A program made the position numbers and the translations under genes. DNA of 64,000 nt from Pinus tabuliformis (taxonomy: Eukaryota > Streptophyta > Pinopsida > Pinales > Pinaceae), in assembly GCA_031772625.1 (NCBI GenBank), contig CM062814.1:360503750-360567749 (forward strand), written 5' to 3'. The notes beneath the pieces were generated by a model, which saw only the letters and a program-made list of their open reading frames with translations, was not told the origin of the DNA and searched no databases. Shown one piece after another: positions 1 through 10,939 of the stretch (positions are counted from its first letter, which is position 1; each line of letters starts with the position of its first letter).

Positions 1-1395
1 CATTTTTAATACGTGAATATCTGGCGTCGTTCCCAATGAGGAAGGATTGATTCCCATACTGGTTTAGACACGATCTCGTGCTTCTCCTTTAAAAGGAGCT
101 TTCCCAGAGCATAAATGCAACAATTGGATTTCTTCCTTATCACAAGATACAGCTACTTGTTTGTTTTTACTGTCTTGGAGAATTAATTACTCTCCTACTC
201 CAAGACACTAGCCTAAGCTAAGTTGGTGCATCAGATCCCTAGAAATAAAAATGTTACTAGGTGAATTTTACTTTAAGCGTTAATTTTAGTGGTTTTTGTT
301 TAAGTCCAAAGGTGCGGAGATGAAACTCGTGGTATGATGACTCGACTCAAAATCACTAAAAATGCACCTAAGATGATCTAAATAATCTTTTTCTCTTCGA
401 TGAACTTCTAAACTAAGAAAGAGTTTGAGAATGCAAATACTTTGTAAACACAAATCTTTCTCAATTAAACAAATTAAAAGAAGAGCTTTTCCTTTCCGAA
501 GCACTCAAAACGAGACAACTAGTTATTTCACAAAAATTTCCATTTTTCGTTTCAAAGCACTCAATCACTACAAGAAACAAACTTTTTTACAAAAGAGATT
601 TTTTATATTTTTTAATAAAAGACTCAAAACTAATGAAAATGACTAACTTTGAGATCTACAAACTATAAAAATCTATTTGAAGTCAAAGCCTACTAAAAGT
701 CTTTTTTAAGGATGTTTTACTTAGCTAGATGCAAGCTAAGGACTAATTTATGCAGAATCATAAATCAGTCAAGAACAACCAATTTTGTTTTCTTTTTGAA
801 AATGAAAATCCAAACTTTCAAACACAAGCTTTTCGAAGTTTTGTAAAGAGAAAACTCAAAGTGGATTCCTCAAACAAGGGGAGATTTCATCAATGGTCAG
901 ACTCATAAGAAGGTTGGTAGACACTAAGGTGATCTGAAGTCCCTACAGCTTCTAAGCTCAGAGCCACTACACAACCACAATGAAAAACAAACCGAACAAG
1001 TAAAACTCCTAGGAATTTCACCTAAAACCCTAACACTAACGAAATCAATCCAAGGAAATATTCTGATAAGTTATATGCAGGTCTGGATAGTGGATAACAA
1101 TTTCTAAACACAAACTAAGCTGACTGACAGAGGAAATTTTAGGGTTTTCAAAATTTTGACAGGGTCCGCAGGCACACAGTTGGCACAGGTGCGGTCCCTC
1201 TCTGTGCTAAAAGCCAAGCTGCGGGTAAGTACGCACTGTGTCAAATGGCTAGGGTGCGGTCCTCTCCCAAAGCTATGAAAAACGAAAAAAAACCCTGGAT
1301 CTACAAACTCTACCCAATTTTACACACAACAAGCCAAAAACAGAAACAAAAATAGAGTTTCTCAGGTCAAAGTAAAAACAAGGAAAACAATCAAG
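1..1395 (-). other. Leader-like DNA downstream of a minus-strand primer-binding site
   Basis: No coding frame longer than about 75 codons and no recognisable protein. On the minus strand this is the sequence that follows the primer-binding site at 1396-1413, so it should be the untranslated leader of a retroelement running off the left edge. Around 1155-1270 it is locally GC-richer, with several copies of a tgcgg/ccgca-type motif; similar motifs recur at 2220-2330 in the adjoining LTR-like DNA. The identity as a leader is inferred from position only. Confidence 0.4.
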
Positions 1396-1413
1396 TCCCC
1401 AGTGGAGTCACCA
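1396..1413 (-). other. Primer-binding site, minus strand
   Basis: Read on the minus strand, the 18 bases begin TGGTGACTCC and end in CTGGGGA. They start three bases after an LTR-like terminus (TGTGACA, complement of 1417-1423). This resembles the TGGCGACTCC-type sites, complementary to a tRNA-Arg 3' end, that are known from plant Tat/Ogre-type Ty3 elements. One base in the tRNA-like core appears changed. The tRNA assignment rests on family knowledge, not on a search. Confidence 0.6.
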
Positions 1414-1416
1414 TTT

Positions 1417-2350
1417 TGTCACATGGAATATGTCAATCTTGCGGACAAGGTAGACCTTCCTAGAATCTAAAGAAGACCTAATGACAAGCAAACCAACCAG
1501 ACATTATCTTTCTCTAAATATGCTTTGATAAACAATAGCAAACAAGTGTTTTTTAGGGCCTACCTTAGGTCCAACGCAAGCTTGTGGATGCCCTCACTTC
1601 TTCGATCCAAATGAGCTCCTTTTCGCAAATCTCCAAACAAAAACAAAGCAAACAAATTAAATAGCACCTGAAAATCCAATTGCATAAAACATATTTAACA
1701 TGAAAGTCAAGGAGTCCATGAAACAAATAACATAAGACACTCATTGAGAAAAATGAGTTTGATTGTATTAATTCAAAAGAAGAAGAACTTTACAACCTTT
1801 GCCTTGACGCTGTACAAGCTCCTCCCAGGGTCTAGCAAGAAGTCTCCTCTACTTTGACAAGTTTCACTCACTCCCCAATGAAGCCAAAAAGATGTGTGAT
1901 CTCTCCTATTAAACTCAACTAGGAAGTCTTGATTTCACTAGCATTTACCCTCAAAAATGTTCAGCTTCTAACCTCCCCAGCAACCAGCCCAATGACTATA
2001 TTTATAGTGCAATGGATGGAGGTTACTAGGTCCTCCTTCAAAGGGATAAAGCCCTCCTTCAAAGGGATAGCTCCTCTGATCAAGTGATTAGCTCCCTCTC
2101 CTTTTGGATGCATGAACCACCTCAGAGCGAACAATCCACGTCAAAATTCCTTCTAGAAACCTCTAGAATTAACCCAAAGTGAGTTTTTTAAGATAAAACT
2201 TGCGCCTTTTGACTTTCACAAGGGTTCGCATCTACACCGTTAGGGACAGAGTGGGCAAGTCCTCAGCTTTTGTACACAGAAGGTGCGGGACCGCAGGTGA
2301 CCATGAGAGAAAGTGCGGAACCAGAGTTATATTGATTTTTAATGTCTTTC
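1417..2350 (-). repeat. Probable LTR of a Tat/Ogre-like element (minus strand)
   Basis: The 3' terminus (minus-strand sense) is sharp: it ends TGTGACA at 1417, just before the primer-binding site. The other terminus is not visible and about 2350 is an estimate. A TATA-type box lies on the minus strand at 1996-2007 (CTATAAATATAG), at a sensible place for U3/R. A short tandem duplication (about 22 bp, ctccttcaaaggg) lies at 2032-2068. No matching partner LTR is visible in the window. Confidence 0.5.
1996..2007 (-). promoter_or_regulatory. TATA-like box in the LTR
   Basis: The palindromic stretch reads CTATAAATATAG on the minus strand, in AT-rich LTR-like DNA about 580 bases upstream of the LTR end. 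It is a plausible Pol II promoter for the minus-strand element. Evidence is sequence and position only. Confidence 0.45.
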
Positions 2351-2352
2351 TC

Positions 2353-4698
2353 TCATTTCCAAAGCTTGATTTGAAGAGCTGAGGTCTGAGACTTGCTTAA
2401 GAGGACAGTACAAGTGATGATAGACCCATACTGACTGCAAATAATCATGGTGATGATATTTTTGTGTAACAACACCATCTCTCCAGTCTGTTTGTGCATC
2501 TCAATCTGATCTATTCGATGAATGTCCTTGGCCAAGACTTCCAGATTTGTCCTGATATAATCAGCTGCCGATTGTGGTTGCTGCACCTTGGGCTTGAAAT
2601 AACTCATGATCATTTTCCCTTCTTTAATGTCATATGCTAACATTAATCTTTTCTATTTTGTGGGGGCCATCTTAAGATATTGGCTATAAATTTGCAGCCT
2701 CAATGGATCATTTCTAGCTTTTATCTCTGTGAATGTTCTTTTGATATCAAAGGTTTGCTTACTTCGCAGCCCAGTGGATGAAACTTCCACAATATACTGC
2801 CTTTCTAGCTCCTACCTGTGTGAGCTGGTTGATGTGTCTATTACTCGGGAGGTTTGTGGGCTAGTTGCCCTCTCATCTCTTAGACTTTCTATCATTTCTT
2901 CAATGATTTCCTCTTTAGATAGAGGATTCAGTCTTTGCCTTTTTACACCTAGTTGTTCTGCAGGTCCACTGATGGGTGTGGCCTCTTCTCTGTCTCTTTT
3001 CTTACATTTTTCCTCATTTAGAGGAGTCTGTAACGCTGGTATCTCTGGCGCTTTAGTTTGTAGCGGAGGAATTTTTCCCTACTGATCAGTCATTGCTTGC
3101 TGCTCTGTGCCTGCTACTTCCTTGCCCTTTGAAGACCCTGTACCTAGTGCACTGGTTTCCTGTATAGGTTGTTGTGAAGTTCCAGCAGAGGATGTACCCA
3201 CTCTGGTTTGTTGAGGCGGCTTGAAAGATACTTGTCCAAAAGAGTCTAGGTCAAGGGTCTTTTCAAGATTTTTCATAAATTGTTCCACCACTTCTTTCTG
3301 AGTAAGTTCTTCTATTAATGTACCCTCTACCCACTCATCCTGATTAGAAAATTGCTCTATTTCAGGGATCCTAAAATGTTTATAGGCTGATAGCCTGTTT
3401 TTTACTTTTCTGTCACTTATAAAGCTATTTGGGTCATATGGTACCCACCAAAAGCTTTTCTTCAATTTAAGTTCTTCCACCAATATCCTATCAGCATCTT
3501 CCCATGCCTCCCTCTTATTAATGATAAATGGGCCTAACTAGTTTCTTATTCTTAGCTGAACCTTTTTCTTTACATTGCAAAAGTTAGTTAAATCTACATT
3601 GGTAAGTTGCCTGAAATACTCTAGTGCAAATAGTCTCATAGGTACATATTTGGGTAGCTTATAAGGGCACAACTCACAGCCATATATTTTGATTTCTATG
3701 TGATTCTAGTAGAGGTAATAGTCACCTATTCTGTAGTTTTTGGAGAGCTGTAGAATCTTATTTATATCCCCAAAGAGCCTAGGAGGAGGAGCTCCTATCA
3801 ACAAAGTGGAGGCTGGATGTATAAACTAGTCAATGAATTCATAGTAGGTATAAGGGGATTTAGAAACATTGTGGAAGACTGAGGTCCAAAAGATCACAGA
3901 CCTCCTCTCTCCTTTGGAATCCAATTTTCTGATAGGAAATGAAAAGCTGTCCGTCTGATAATATAGCAGAAGGTGATATGTGAATGAAGTGTACTTGAAG
4001 ACTCCTTCTCTTTCCATATTTATGAATTTCTCATTGATTTTATTGGCAATGAAAGAGGCATAATCATATTTGATAGCAAGGGGCTGTCCTAGAGTACACA
4101 TTGACAACATAACAAAGATGGTCTCATCAACATATTCACTCGTTTTGAATCCCAATATAATGGATATCATGTCAAGAATAAGCTTGCCAGTTTCAGTAAA
4201 CCAGACATGTACATAGGGAGGTGGGCCTTGAGGCTGGCAATCTGGCTTCATAAATAACTTAGCAATCCGAGTTATTTCTGCATTGGACAATTGAGAGCTT
4301 TGCTCAAGCAAAAGTCCCATGGAAAGAGGAGCAAGGGGCTGAGCTGGATGGAAGTGCACCATCTCATTGATAGACTCAGCAGTTATGAAGAAAAGAATAG
4401 TTTGTGATGGAGTCATAACTGCTTTACTGACAGGGTCATAGTTTGCACAACAATGGTGGATGAGATCTGGGAACACATAAACTGAGGGAAGGCAATATCT
4501 GGGGAGATTGGACTCCCATATTCCAAGGATATCAAGGTTACTGAGATGGCTATTTCGAATTCTACAAAATGCCTGGAGATGGTTCATATCACTAGATAAC
4601 TCTTTAATTTGAAAATCTCTGTCAGCCAAGGGCAACTAGTCCTGGTCTTTGTGATGTGCATTGAGAGGTGCGACATTGAGGGCCATAGGGGCTTCCAT
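2353..4698 (-). pseudogene. Unrecognised ~782-codon frame with seven in-frame TAG stops
   Basis: One uninterrupted minus-strand frame runs from an ATG at 4698 (protein begins MEAPMALN) to a stop at 2353. I find no frameshift, yet TAG codons interrupt it at 4636, 3826, 3706, 3538, 3079, 2812 and 2653. I do not recognise the family. The N-terminal ~300 residues look globular, with several aromatic and proline-rich stretches. The middle is low-complexity (S/T/Q/G-rich, about 3085-3230). A basic, nuclear-localisation-like stretch (KKRDREE ... VKRQR) follows near 2930-2990, and a helical tail ends the frame. The arrangement resembles accessory ORFs that plant Tat-lineage elements carry besides gag-pol, which is an inference. 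A cellular gene is unlikely given the stops and the LTR immediately downstream. An upstream leader with possible splice sites lies at 4736-4881. Confidence 0.55.
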
Positions 4699-4735
4699 GT
4701 TTAGTTGTCTGTGTTTTTAACTGGAGGTCAAGTTC

Positions 4736-5612
4736 CTGTGGGAAAAACGGGCAAAAGAGAGGTTCTGGATGTCTTGGTATGACAATTATGGACTGCTTCA
4801 GTTTGAATTCAGCTCTTATAGGTATAATTTACAGAGGAAAATCGAAAATATAGGTTTGGGAGGTGAAAACGGGGTAAATACCTGTATTTTGGAAGCGAAC
4901 CAATGTAATTTGTAGGTTGATCGATGAGTTGCAGAGCAGGATGCTGGACTTTGCTTGGTCAGGTGGCGGACTAGATGCTTCTGCAGTTGCTTGGACATAG
5001 TTTGCATGCGACAGTTTTGCGGAAAAATGAATGAAAAAGGACGAAAATGTCAATTTCACAAGTTTTTAACGAAAATGGGCTTCGCGGGGCTTTTTGGCGC
5101 TTTTCTTTCGGATGACATCATCGAGATGTGACGTTTTTTCGTGACATAGGGGTACGGATGCTGATGTGGTGGTGACGTGGCGATCACATCAGTGGGCGGG
5201 GTCAGCGGGAGGGCAGTAAGCGGTATCGGCCCACACCGATTCTGAGCTAAGGCGGTTTCAAGTGGAGGGGCCGTGAGCATGGCAGGAGGGCACCGCGTGT
5301 CCTTGGCATTGTTTTAATACTGCCGGCTCCTCGGGCAGTAAACATCGATGGCGAAGGGCCTTGCGATATGATCGTGGGTCGTTGGATGCGCAGGCGTAGA
5401 TCCAACAGTTGGCGCTCAATGGAGCTGGCGGAGGGTTACAACGCGGGGCCCATGTAATATAAACAATGGTTTAATACTTCTCGGGGTGATTATTATTGGT
5501 TGTCGGGGTGTTTTTTAATTAACCCAAATGGTTAATTAACCACGTCTTGAGTGGCAGAGATTTTTAATAAATTCAGATGAACCATTAAACCCTCGTTTTT
5601 ATAGTGCTATGG
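4736..5612 (-). promoter_or_regulatory. GC-rich upstream region with TATA-like box and possible small intron
   Basis: This stretch is distinctly GC-richer (about 5050-5460) than the rest of the window and lies directly upstream, on the minus strand, of the broken frame at 4698. A TATA-like CTATAAAAACG sits at 5594-5604. Candidate splice signals are a donor CAG/GTATTT at 4881/4880 and an acceptor TTTCCCACAG ending at 4736, which would define a ~146-base intron in the leader. A 74-codon frame at 5056-5280 (minus) has no recognisable similarity and is probably incidental. It could be a gene promoter or the U3/R of an LTR; I cannot decide. The A1 retrotransposon inserted 8 bases beyond the TATA-like box. 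Confidence 0.35.
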
Positions 5613-5945
5613 TGTTGGGTCCCTATAATACTAGTGATTACCCCATTACTATTGTAGTTATACCCCTTATTTATATTGTTGTGCCCCTATTATCCCCATA
5701 TTGTTATTTTTGTGCCCCATAGAATCCCTCTATTGTTATTTTTGTGGCTTTATATTATTATTGTTAGGTCGGCTGGATTATATTGTGACTCCTTAGACTC
5801 CTATATATAGAAAGGAGGTTTTGTCATTTGTATCATCCAAGAATTGTTCATTTATGTAATGTAAAGGAGGTTTCCCCCTCGAAGAGGCTGAATTCTAAGG
5901 CGTTTATCTATCTTTTCTATCTTTTCTGGAGATGGTTTCATAACA
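5613..5945 (+). repeat. A1 5' LTR
   Basis: 333 bp with TG...CA termini. A TATA-like ctatatatag sits at 5801-5810, which divides a ~190-bp U3 from R/U5. It matches the 3' LTR at 11134-11466 without indels; the seven substitutions cluster in the last third, three of them within 7 bases near 5903-5909. Confidence 0.97.
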
Positions 5946-5947
5946 TT

Positions 5948-5959
5948 TGGTATCAGAGC
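5948..5959 (+). other. A1 primer-binding site (tRNA-iMet)
   Basis: TGGTATCAGAGC begins two bases after the 5' LTR. This is the 12-nt complement of the plant initiator tRNA-Met 3' end, used as minus-strand primer by most plant Ty3 and Ty1 elements. The relatives A2 (37852-37863), A3 (46565-46576) and A4 (from 47462) have the same site with one substitution each. Confidence 0.93.
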
Positions 5960-6610
5960 TTTGGATTCTAGGGTTTCGCTGCTCCAAACAGGTCATCGTG
6001 GAATTTTCGCTATAAATTTTTTCCTGTGACGTTTCAGAAGTCGCAAAAAAAACCCATTTGAGAAGAAATCGCGCTGAACCTTGGGTCTGAATTTCAAAGA
6101 TTTTCGCGTGATATTTTTGGAGATATGATTTGAGGAAGGTGGTCTTTTGCAGACTCCTGAATTACATTCAAAACAGGTGACCTGGGGAAAATCGTCATAA
6201 CTTTCTCTCTGGGGATCGGATTGAAATTTAGTAAGAAGGTACAGAAAGAGGACGGAAGTAGTTTCTTGTGTGTGTGTTTCAGATTCAAAGGTTGAAACAG
6301 TGACTCGTGGCACGTCGTACAAGTTTTCTCTACTGAACCAGTCTAAAAGCAAGTCACTGTGGGAGATTTCACATAACTCTTCCTTGGAAAATCCAATTTG
6401 GCTCAGACTTGTGGCATTGGAAAGAGGACACATAAGGCTACTACAAGTAGAAATTTCAGAACTGGATGATTCGAAATTACAGAGATACATCAGATTCAAT
6501 ATCAGGCTTCTATAAAGTGAAAAAACGTGTGTAGTTTTTTTTTTTAATTTTTGTGTAAGCTTGGTTTAACGGAATTCAAGGGCATAGTAAAGCATTATTA
6601 TCGGTAACTG
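5960..6610 (+). other. A1 untranslated leader with one ~185-bp repeat unit
   Basis: About 650 noncoding bases separate the PBS from the gag ATG. The part from the CAGGTCATCG motif near 5989 to the next CAGGTGACC near 6175 is one unit of a ~185-bp repeat present in different numbers in A2, A3 and A4. Small open frames here are incidental. Confidence 0.7.
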
Positions 6611-7780
6611 ATGCTCCGAGGAAATAAAATGCAAACACCTAGTAAGGAACCTGAAAGCTCTAGCATGACTCATGAAGAAGAGAAAGAAATGCTACATGAT
6701 ATATCAAAATTACAAGAACAAGTGCAACAAATGTCACGCTCACAAAAGCTAACAGAAGCTAAGATAAGTGGCGTGGAGTCTAAGATAAATGGCGTGGAAC
6801 CTAAGATAAAGGGCATGGAAGCTAAGATGGAGGATTCGATGGCAGATTTGAAGACAGATTTGAAGACAGACATGGAAGAATTGAAGAAGTTTCTACAAGA
6901 AAGGGTCACTAATGGTGAAAAGGTAGTAAAGGAAACTCATGATGAGAACAAAAGAAATGTTAATCATGATTCCATAGACGCTAATGTTGGATCAAAGAAT
7001 CACCATATTCCAAAAATCGATATGAGGAAGTTTGATGGCAAGGATCCCGCCACATGGATATTACAGATGGAGCAATTCTTCGATCTCAATAATTTGCAAA
7101 ACGCACAAAAGGTACGTATGACAACTGTATATTTGGAACAAAATCAGTTTGTATGGTATCAATGGCTTTGCTCTTGTAAACAATTTATCACTTGGGAAAT
7201 TTTCACGGAAGAATTGATAGCACATTATGAAGATACGAAAAGCAACACTTTTTTTAGCCAATTGATAAGTCTCAAACAAAAGGGTTCAGTAATGGAGCAC
7301 ATTGAGGAGTTCCAAAAATTGAACATAAGGGTAAAAGATATTCCAGAGTAGCATAGGATTGATGTGTTCATAGGGTCTTTAAAGGATAATATCCAACATG
7401 ATGTTCACCTTTGGGAACCTGATTCATTAGAGAAGGCATTCAGGTTAGCAAGAAAAATGGAAAGCAAAATTATGGCAACCAGGAAGCATACCACTCACAA
7501 CTATAAAGACGGAAGTGTTGTTGCCCCTAGTCTTCCACAACCTATAAGGTTGACACTACAACAATTGGAAGAAAAAAGAGCAAAAGAGCTTTGTTACAGT
7601 TGTGATAGAAAATACACTAAAGGTCATAAGTGTGTTGAGAAGAAATTATTCTACATAGATTGTGAAGAGGAAGAAGAAAAGGAGCAAGAAAGGTCAAAAG
7701 AAGAAGATATACTCCAGGAACAAAGCCTAGATGAAGAACAAATAAATCCAACCATATCTTGTAATGCATTGGCGGGAATT
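6611..7780 (+). pseudogene. A1 gag: coiled coil, capsid-like core, zinc knuckle
   Basis: Residues 1-130 are charged and helical and include an exact 7-residue (21-bp) repeat at 6761-6823 that should form a coiled coil. The retrotransposon gag core starts near 7007 (IPKIDMRKFDG) and continues past the TAG at 7349 (GSLKDNIQHDV). A zinc knuckle lies at 7592-7633 with spacing CX2CX7HXC, the variant common in plant chromoviruses. An acidic E/K-rich linker follows (7655-7740). Gag would assemble the cytoplasmic particle and bind RNA. The stop at 7349 removes the C-terminal half. Confidence 0.9.
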
Positions 7781-7784
7781 ACCA

Positions 7785-8110
7785 CTCCTCAAACCATCAA
7801 GATAGAAGGACAAATCAAGAAGAAAAAGGTAATAGTGTTGATTGATTTAGGAAGCACCCACAATTTTATTCATTGTAGGGTAGCAAAAGAAATGAATTGC
7901 TTCCTATATCCAACACCAGAGTGTCAAGTGATGATTGCAAATGGAGGAACAATAAATTGCTCTAGAAAGTGCCATAATATCAAGCTATCCATGGGAGAAT
8001 ATGTATTGACTAGCCCAATGCTTTCCATTCCAATGGGAGGTGTTGATGTTGTACTAGGAGTCCAATGGCTACAATCCTTGGCTACAATAGCTTTTAATTT
8101 TCAAGAACTT
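7785..8110 (+). pseudogene. A1 aspartic protease, catalytic motif damaged
   Basis: Retropepsin-like segment. The active-site triplet reads Asp-Leu-Gly (codons 7844-7852), followed by STHNFI; the usual form is Asp-Ser/Thr-Gly. The relative A2 retains Asp-Ser-Gly at the same place (36010-36018, minus), so the TTA at 7847-7849 is best read as a TCA-to-TTA change. The distal glycine-rich flap/strand (PMGGVDVVLGVQWL) is present near 8030-8075. The protease would mature gag-pol; this copy is predicted inactive. Confidence 0.88.
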
Positions 8111-8389
8111 TTCATCAAATTTTCTACGGAAGGAAAGGAAGTTGAATTAAGGGGTATTGCAGGGAAACTAGGAAAGGTAATCAGCTCTAATGGCATGACT
8201 AAGCTTCTTAAAAAGGAGCAAAGAGGTGTAATTGCACAATTATGTTCGCTAGATGTTTCCACATTGGAATCATCTATTTCTCCAGATCTACAAAATGTCC
8301 TGGACAATCATTCCAAGGTATTTGAGACTCCCAAAGGTCTCCCACATATGCGTGATCATGATCATGCTATTCATCTGATTCCAGGAAGT

Positions 8390-9058
8390 GTTCCTCCAAA
8401 CATCAGGCCGTACAGATATCCCTATGCCCAAAAAAGTGAAATTGAACGTATGGTTGCAGAAATGCTAGAGGCTGGTATAATTCAACCAAGTCAAAGTTCT
8501 TTCTCAGCTCCAGTAGTATTGGTGCACAAGAAGGATGGATCATAGCGCATGTGTCCAGATTATAGGGAGCTCAACAAGCTCACTATTAAAGATAAGTTCC
8601 CCATTCCTGTTATTGATGAATTATTGGATGAATTGCATGGATCAATTTACTTCACCAAGTTGGATCTTCGTTCGGGATATCATCAAATCAGAATGAAGAT
8701 TGAAGACATTCCGAAAACGACATTTATAACTCATGAGGGTCATTATGAATTTTTGGTCATGCCTTTTGGCCTTACCAATGCACCTTCAACATTTCAAGGT
8801 TTGATGAATTCAATTTTCAAACCATTCCTTAGAAAATTTGTGTTAGTATTTTTTGATGATATACTAATCTACAGCATGCCTTGGAAGGATCATGTTGAAC
8901 ATGTTGACAAGGTGCTACAACTATTGGAGGAGAAACAATTATATGCAAAAAGATCCAAATGTTTCTTTGGAGTCCAGGAGGTGGAATATTTGGGTCATAT
9001 TGTATCTCATGAAGGAGTTAAGGTAGACCCTAGCAAAATTAAAGCCATTAAGGAATAG
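8390..9058 (+). pseudogene. A1 reverse transcriptase
   Basis: Ty3-type RT: fingers begin near 8405 (RPYRYPYAQK), then [10 protein letters not shown] near 8660-8690, [11 protein letters not shown] near 8762, and the catalytic FDD triplet at 8852-8860 within [10 protein letters not shown]. The thumb/connection starts at EVEYLGHIV near 8980. TAG at 8543 interrupts the fingers (A2 has TGG here) and TAG at 9056 precedes the connection. Catalytic aspartates are intact, so only the stops inactivate it. Confidence 0.95.
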
Positions 9059-9100
9059 AAAATCCCCACATCCATAAAGCATCTGCGAGGATTTCTTGGG

Positions 9101-9679
9101 TTGACAGGATATTATCGCAAGTTTGTTAAGGATTATGGGAGAATAACAGCACCTCTAACAACATTATTGAATAAAGATTCATTTTCATGGACTCTGGAAG
9201 CAACAAAGGCCTTTGAACATCTTAAAGAGGCAATGTGCCAAGCACCGGTCTTAGCTACGTTGGACTTCACAAAAACCTTTATTGTGGAATGTGATGCTTC
9301 AGGAAATGGAATTGGTGCTGTTCTAATGCAAGATGAAAGACCCATTGCTTTTGAAAGTCATCCAATCAAGGGAAAGTTTTTAAGCAAAGCTATTTATGAG
9401 AAGGAAATGTTGGCAATACTCCATGCACTTAAGAAATGGCGACCCTACCTAATGGGAAGACACTTCAAGGTAAAAACGGATCATGATAGCCTTAAATACT
9501 TTTTAGAACAAAGATTATCCTCTGAAGAGCAACAAAAGTGGGTCACAAAGATGTTGGGTTATGACTTTGAAATCATCTACAAAAAAGGGAAGCAAAATGT
9601 GGTGGCAGATGCACTCTCAAGAAAGGATGAGGATGTGGAAGCATTGTTGTGTGCCATTTCTATTATCCAACCAGATTAG
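9101..9679 (+). pseudogene. A1 RT connection and RNase H
   Basis: Starts with GLTGYYRKFV and continues into RNase H, with ECDASGNGIGAVL near 9285, YEKEMLAIL near 9398, TDHDSLKYF near 9477 and the terminal ADALSRKDED near 9606. These are the conserved blocks of the Ty3 RNase H fold, including candidate D and E metal ligands. The segment ends at TAG 9677. It would degrade RNA in the RNA-DNA hybrid during reverse transcription. Confidence 0.93.
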
Positions 9680-9834
9680 ATAAACGAAGCAAGGGAGGAA
9701 TGGAAGAATGACGAAGAAGTGTGGGCACTTATTCGAAAGCTACAACAAGATTCCACTACTTCTGATACATTTAGCTGGAAAAATGATTCGTTATGGTACA
9801 AAGATCGCTTATACCTCTGTAAGAATTCCCAGCT

Positions 9835-10900
9835 AAAATAAAAGATTCTTATGGAATTGCACACTTCTCCCTTAGGAGGGCACTCAGAATTTTTAAAAAC
9901 TTACCACAGGGTTAAGAAGGAATTTTTTTGGGATGGCCTTAAATCAGATATTCAAAAGTTTGTGGCGGAATGTTTGGTTTGCCAGCAAAATAAAGTTGAA
10001 ACAATTAAGACACCGGGTCTATTACAACCTTTATCCATTCCAAGCCAACGTTGGGAGGAGGTTTCAATGGATTTTATCACAGGTTTACCCAAGTCTGAGG
10101 GAAAGAGTGTCATCATGGTGGTAGTTGACAGACTTACCAAGTATGCACACTTTTGTGCATTATCACATCCATTTAAAGCCAGTACAGTTTCTACTGCATT
10201 TATGGAAACAATTCAAAAGCTACATGGAAACCCAAAGATTATTGTAAGTGACAGAGATCCCATTTTCACTGGAAATTTTTAGACAGAATTATTTTCTTGT
10301 CTTGGTACTCAGTTAGCTCATAGCTCATCTTATCATCCTCAATCTAATGGGAAAACTGAGATAGTAAACAAATGTTTGGAAGGATATCGTCGTTGTTTTG
10401 TATCTGATAAACAGACACAGTGGGTCAAATGGTTGCCTCTGGCTAAATGGTGGTATAACACTTCCTTCCATACAGCAACAAAAATGACCCCATTTATGGC
10501 ACTTTATGGGTATCGACCACCATCCATCACATCATATTTAGGGGAAAATTCTAAGGTACAGGCAGTGGAACATCACATCGAACATCAACAAGAAGTCCTC
10601 CAACTCTTAAAGGATAACCTCGTGTTGGCACAAAATAGAATGAAACAACAGGAAGATCAACATCGCAGTGAAAGAAGTTTTGATGTAGGTGATTGGGTAT
10701 TCCTACGGCTACAACCATATAAGCAAATGTCCCTAAAGCAAGATAAGAAGGATAATAAATTATCACCAAAGTATTATGGTCCGTACAAGGTGTTGCAAAA
10801 GGTTGGTACTATGGCATACAAATTGGAGCTTCGTGCAGCTTCTCGATTGCACCCAGTTTTCCATGTTTCATGTTTAAAGAAGGTTATAGGTGACAAGCTC
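9835..10900 (+). pseudogene. A1 integrase
   Basis: The N-terminal zinc module has H...H...C-X2-C, the cysteines at 9971 and 9980. The catalytic core keeps all three acidic residues: D at 10070 (in MDFITGLP), D at 10250 (in SDRDPIF) and E at 10358 (in NGKTEIVN), with the last two separated by exactly 35 residues as in typical DD35E integrases. A TAG at 10280 lies between them. A GPY/F-like C-terminal module follows (YYGPYKVL near 10771 to HVSCLKK near 10880). It would insert cDNA with the 5-bp duplication actually seen here. Confidence 0.95.
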
Positions 10901-10939
10901 CCAATTCAAACAATATTGCCAGAACTTGATGAGGAAGGA

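Noticed and set aside
23..45. Plus-strand primer-binding site (tggcgtcgttcccaatg)
   Set aside because: The first nine bases resemble the tRNA-Asp type site but the remainder does not, and no LTR terminus precedes it.
425..646. 73-codon frame near the left edge
   Set aside because: Lies in leader-like AT-rich DNA, overlaps an opposite-strand frame and has no recognisable similarity.
2353..4698. Functional cellular gene on the minus strand
   Set aside because: Seven in-frame TAG codons and an LTR directly downstream make an active gene unlikely.
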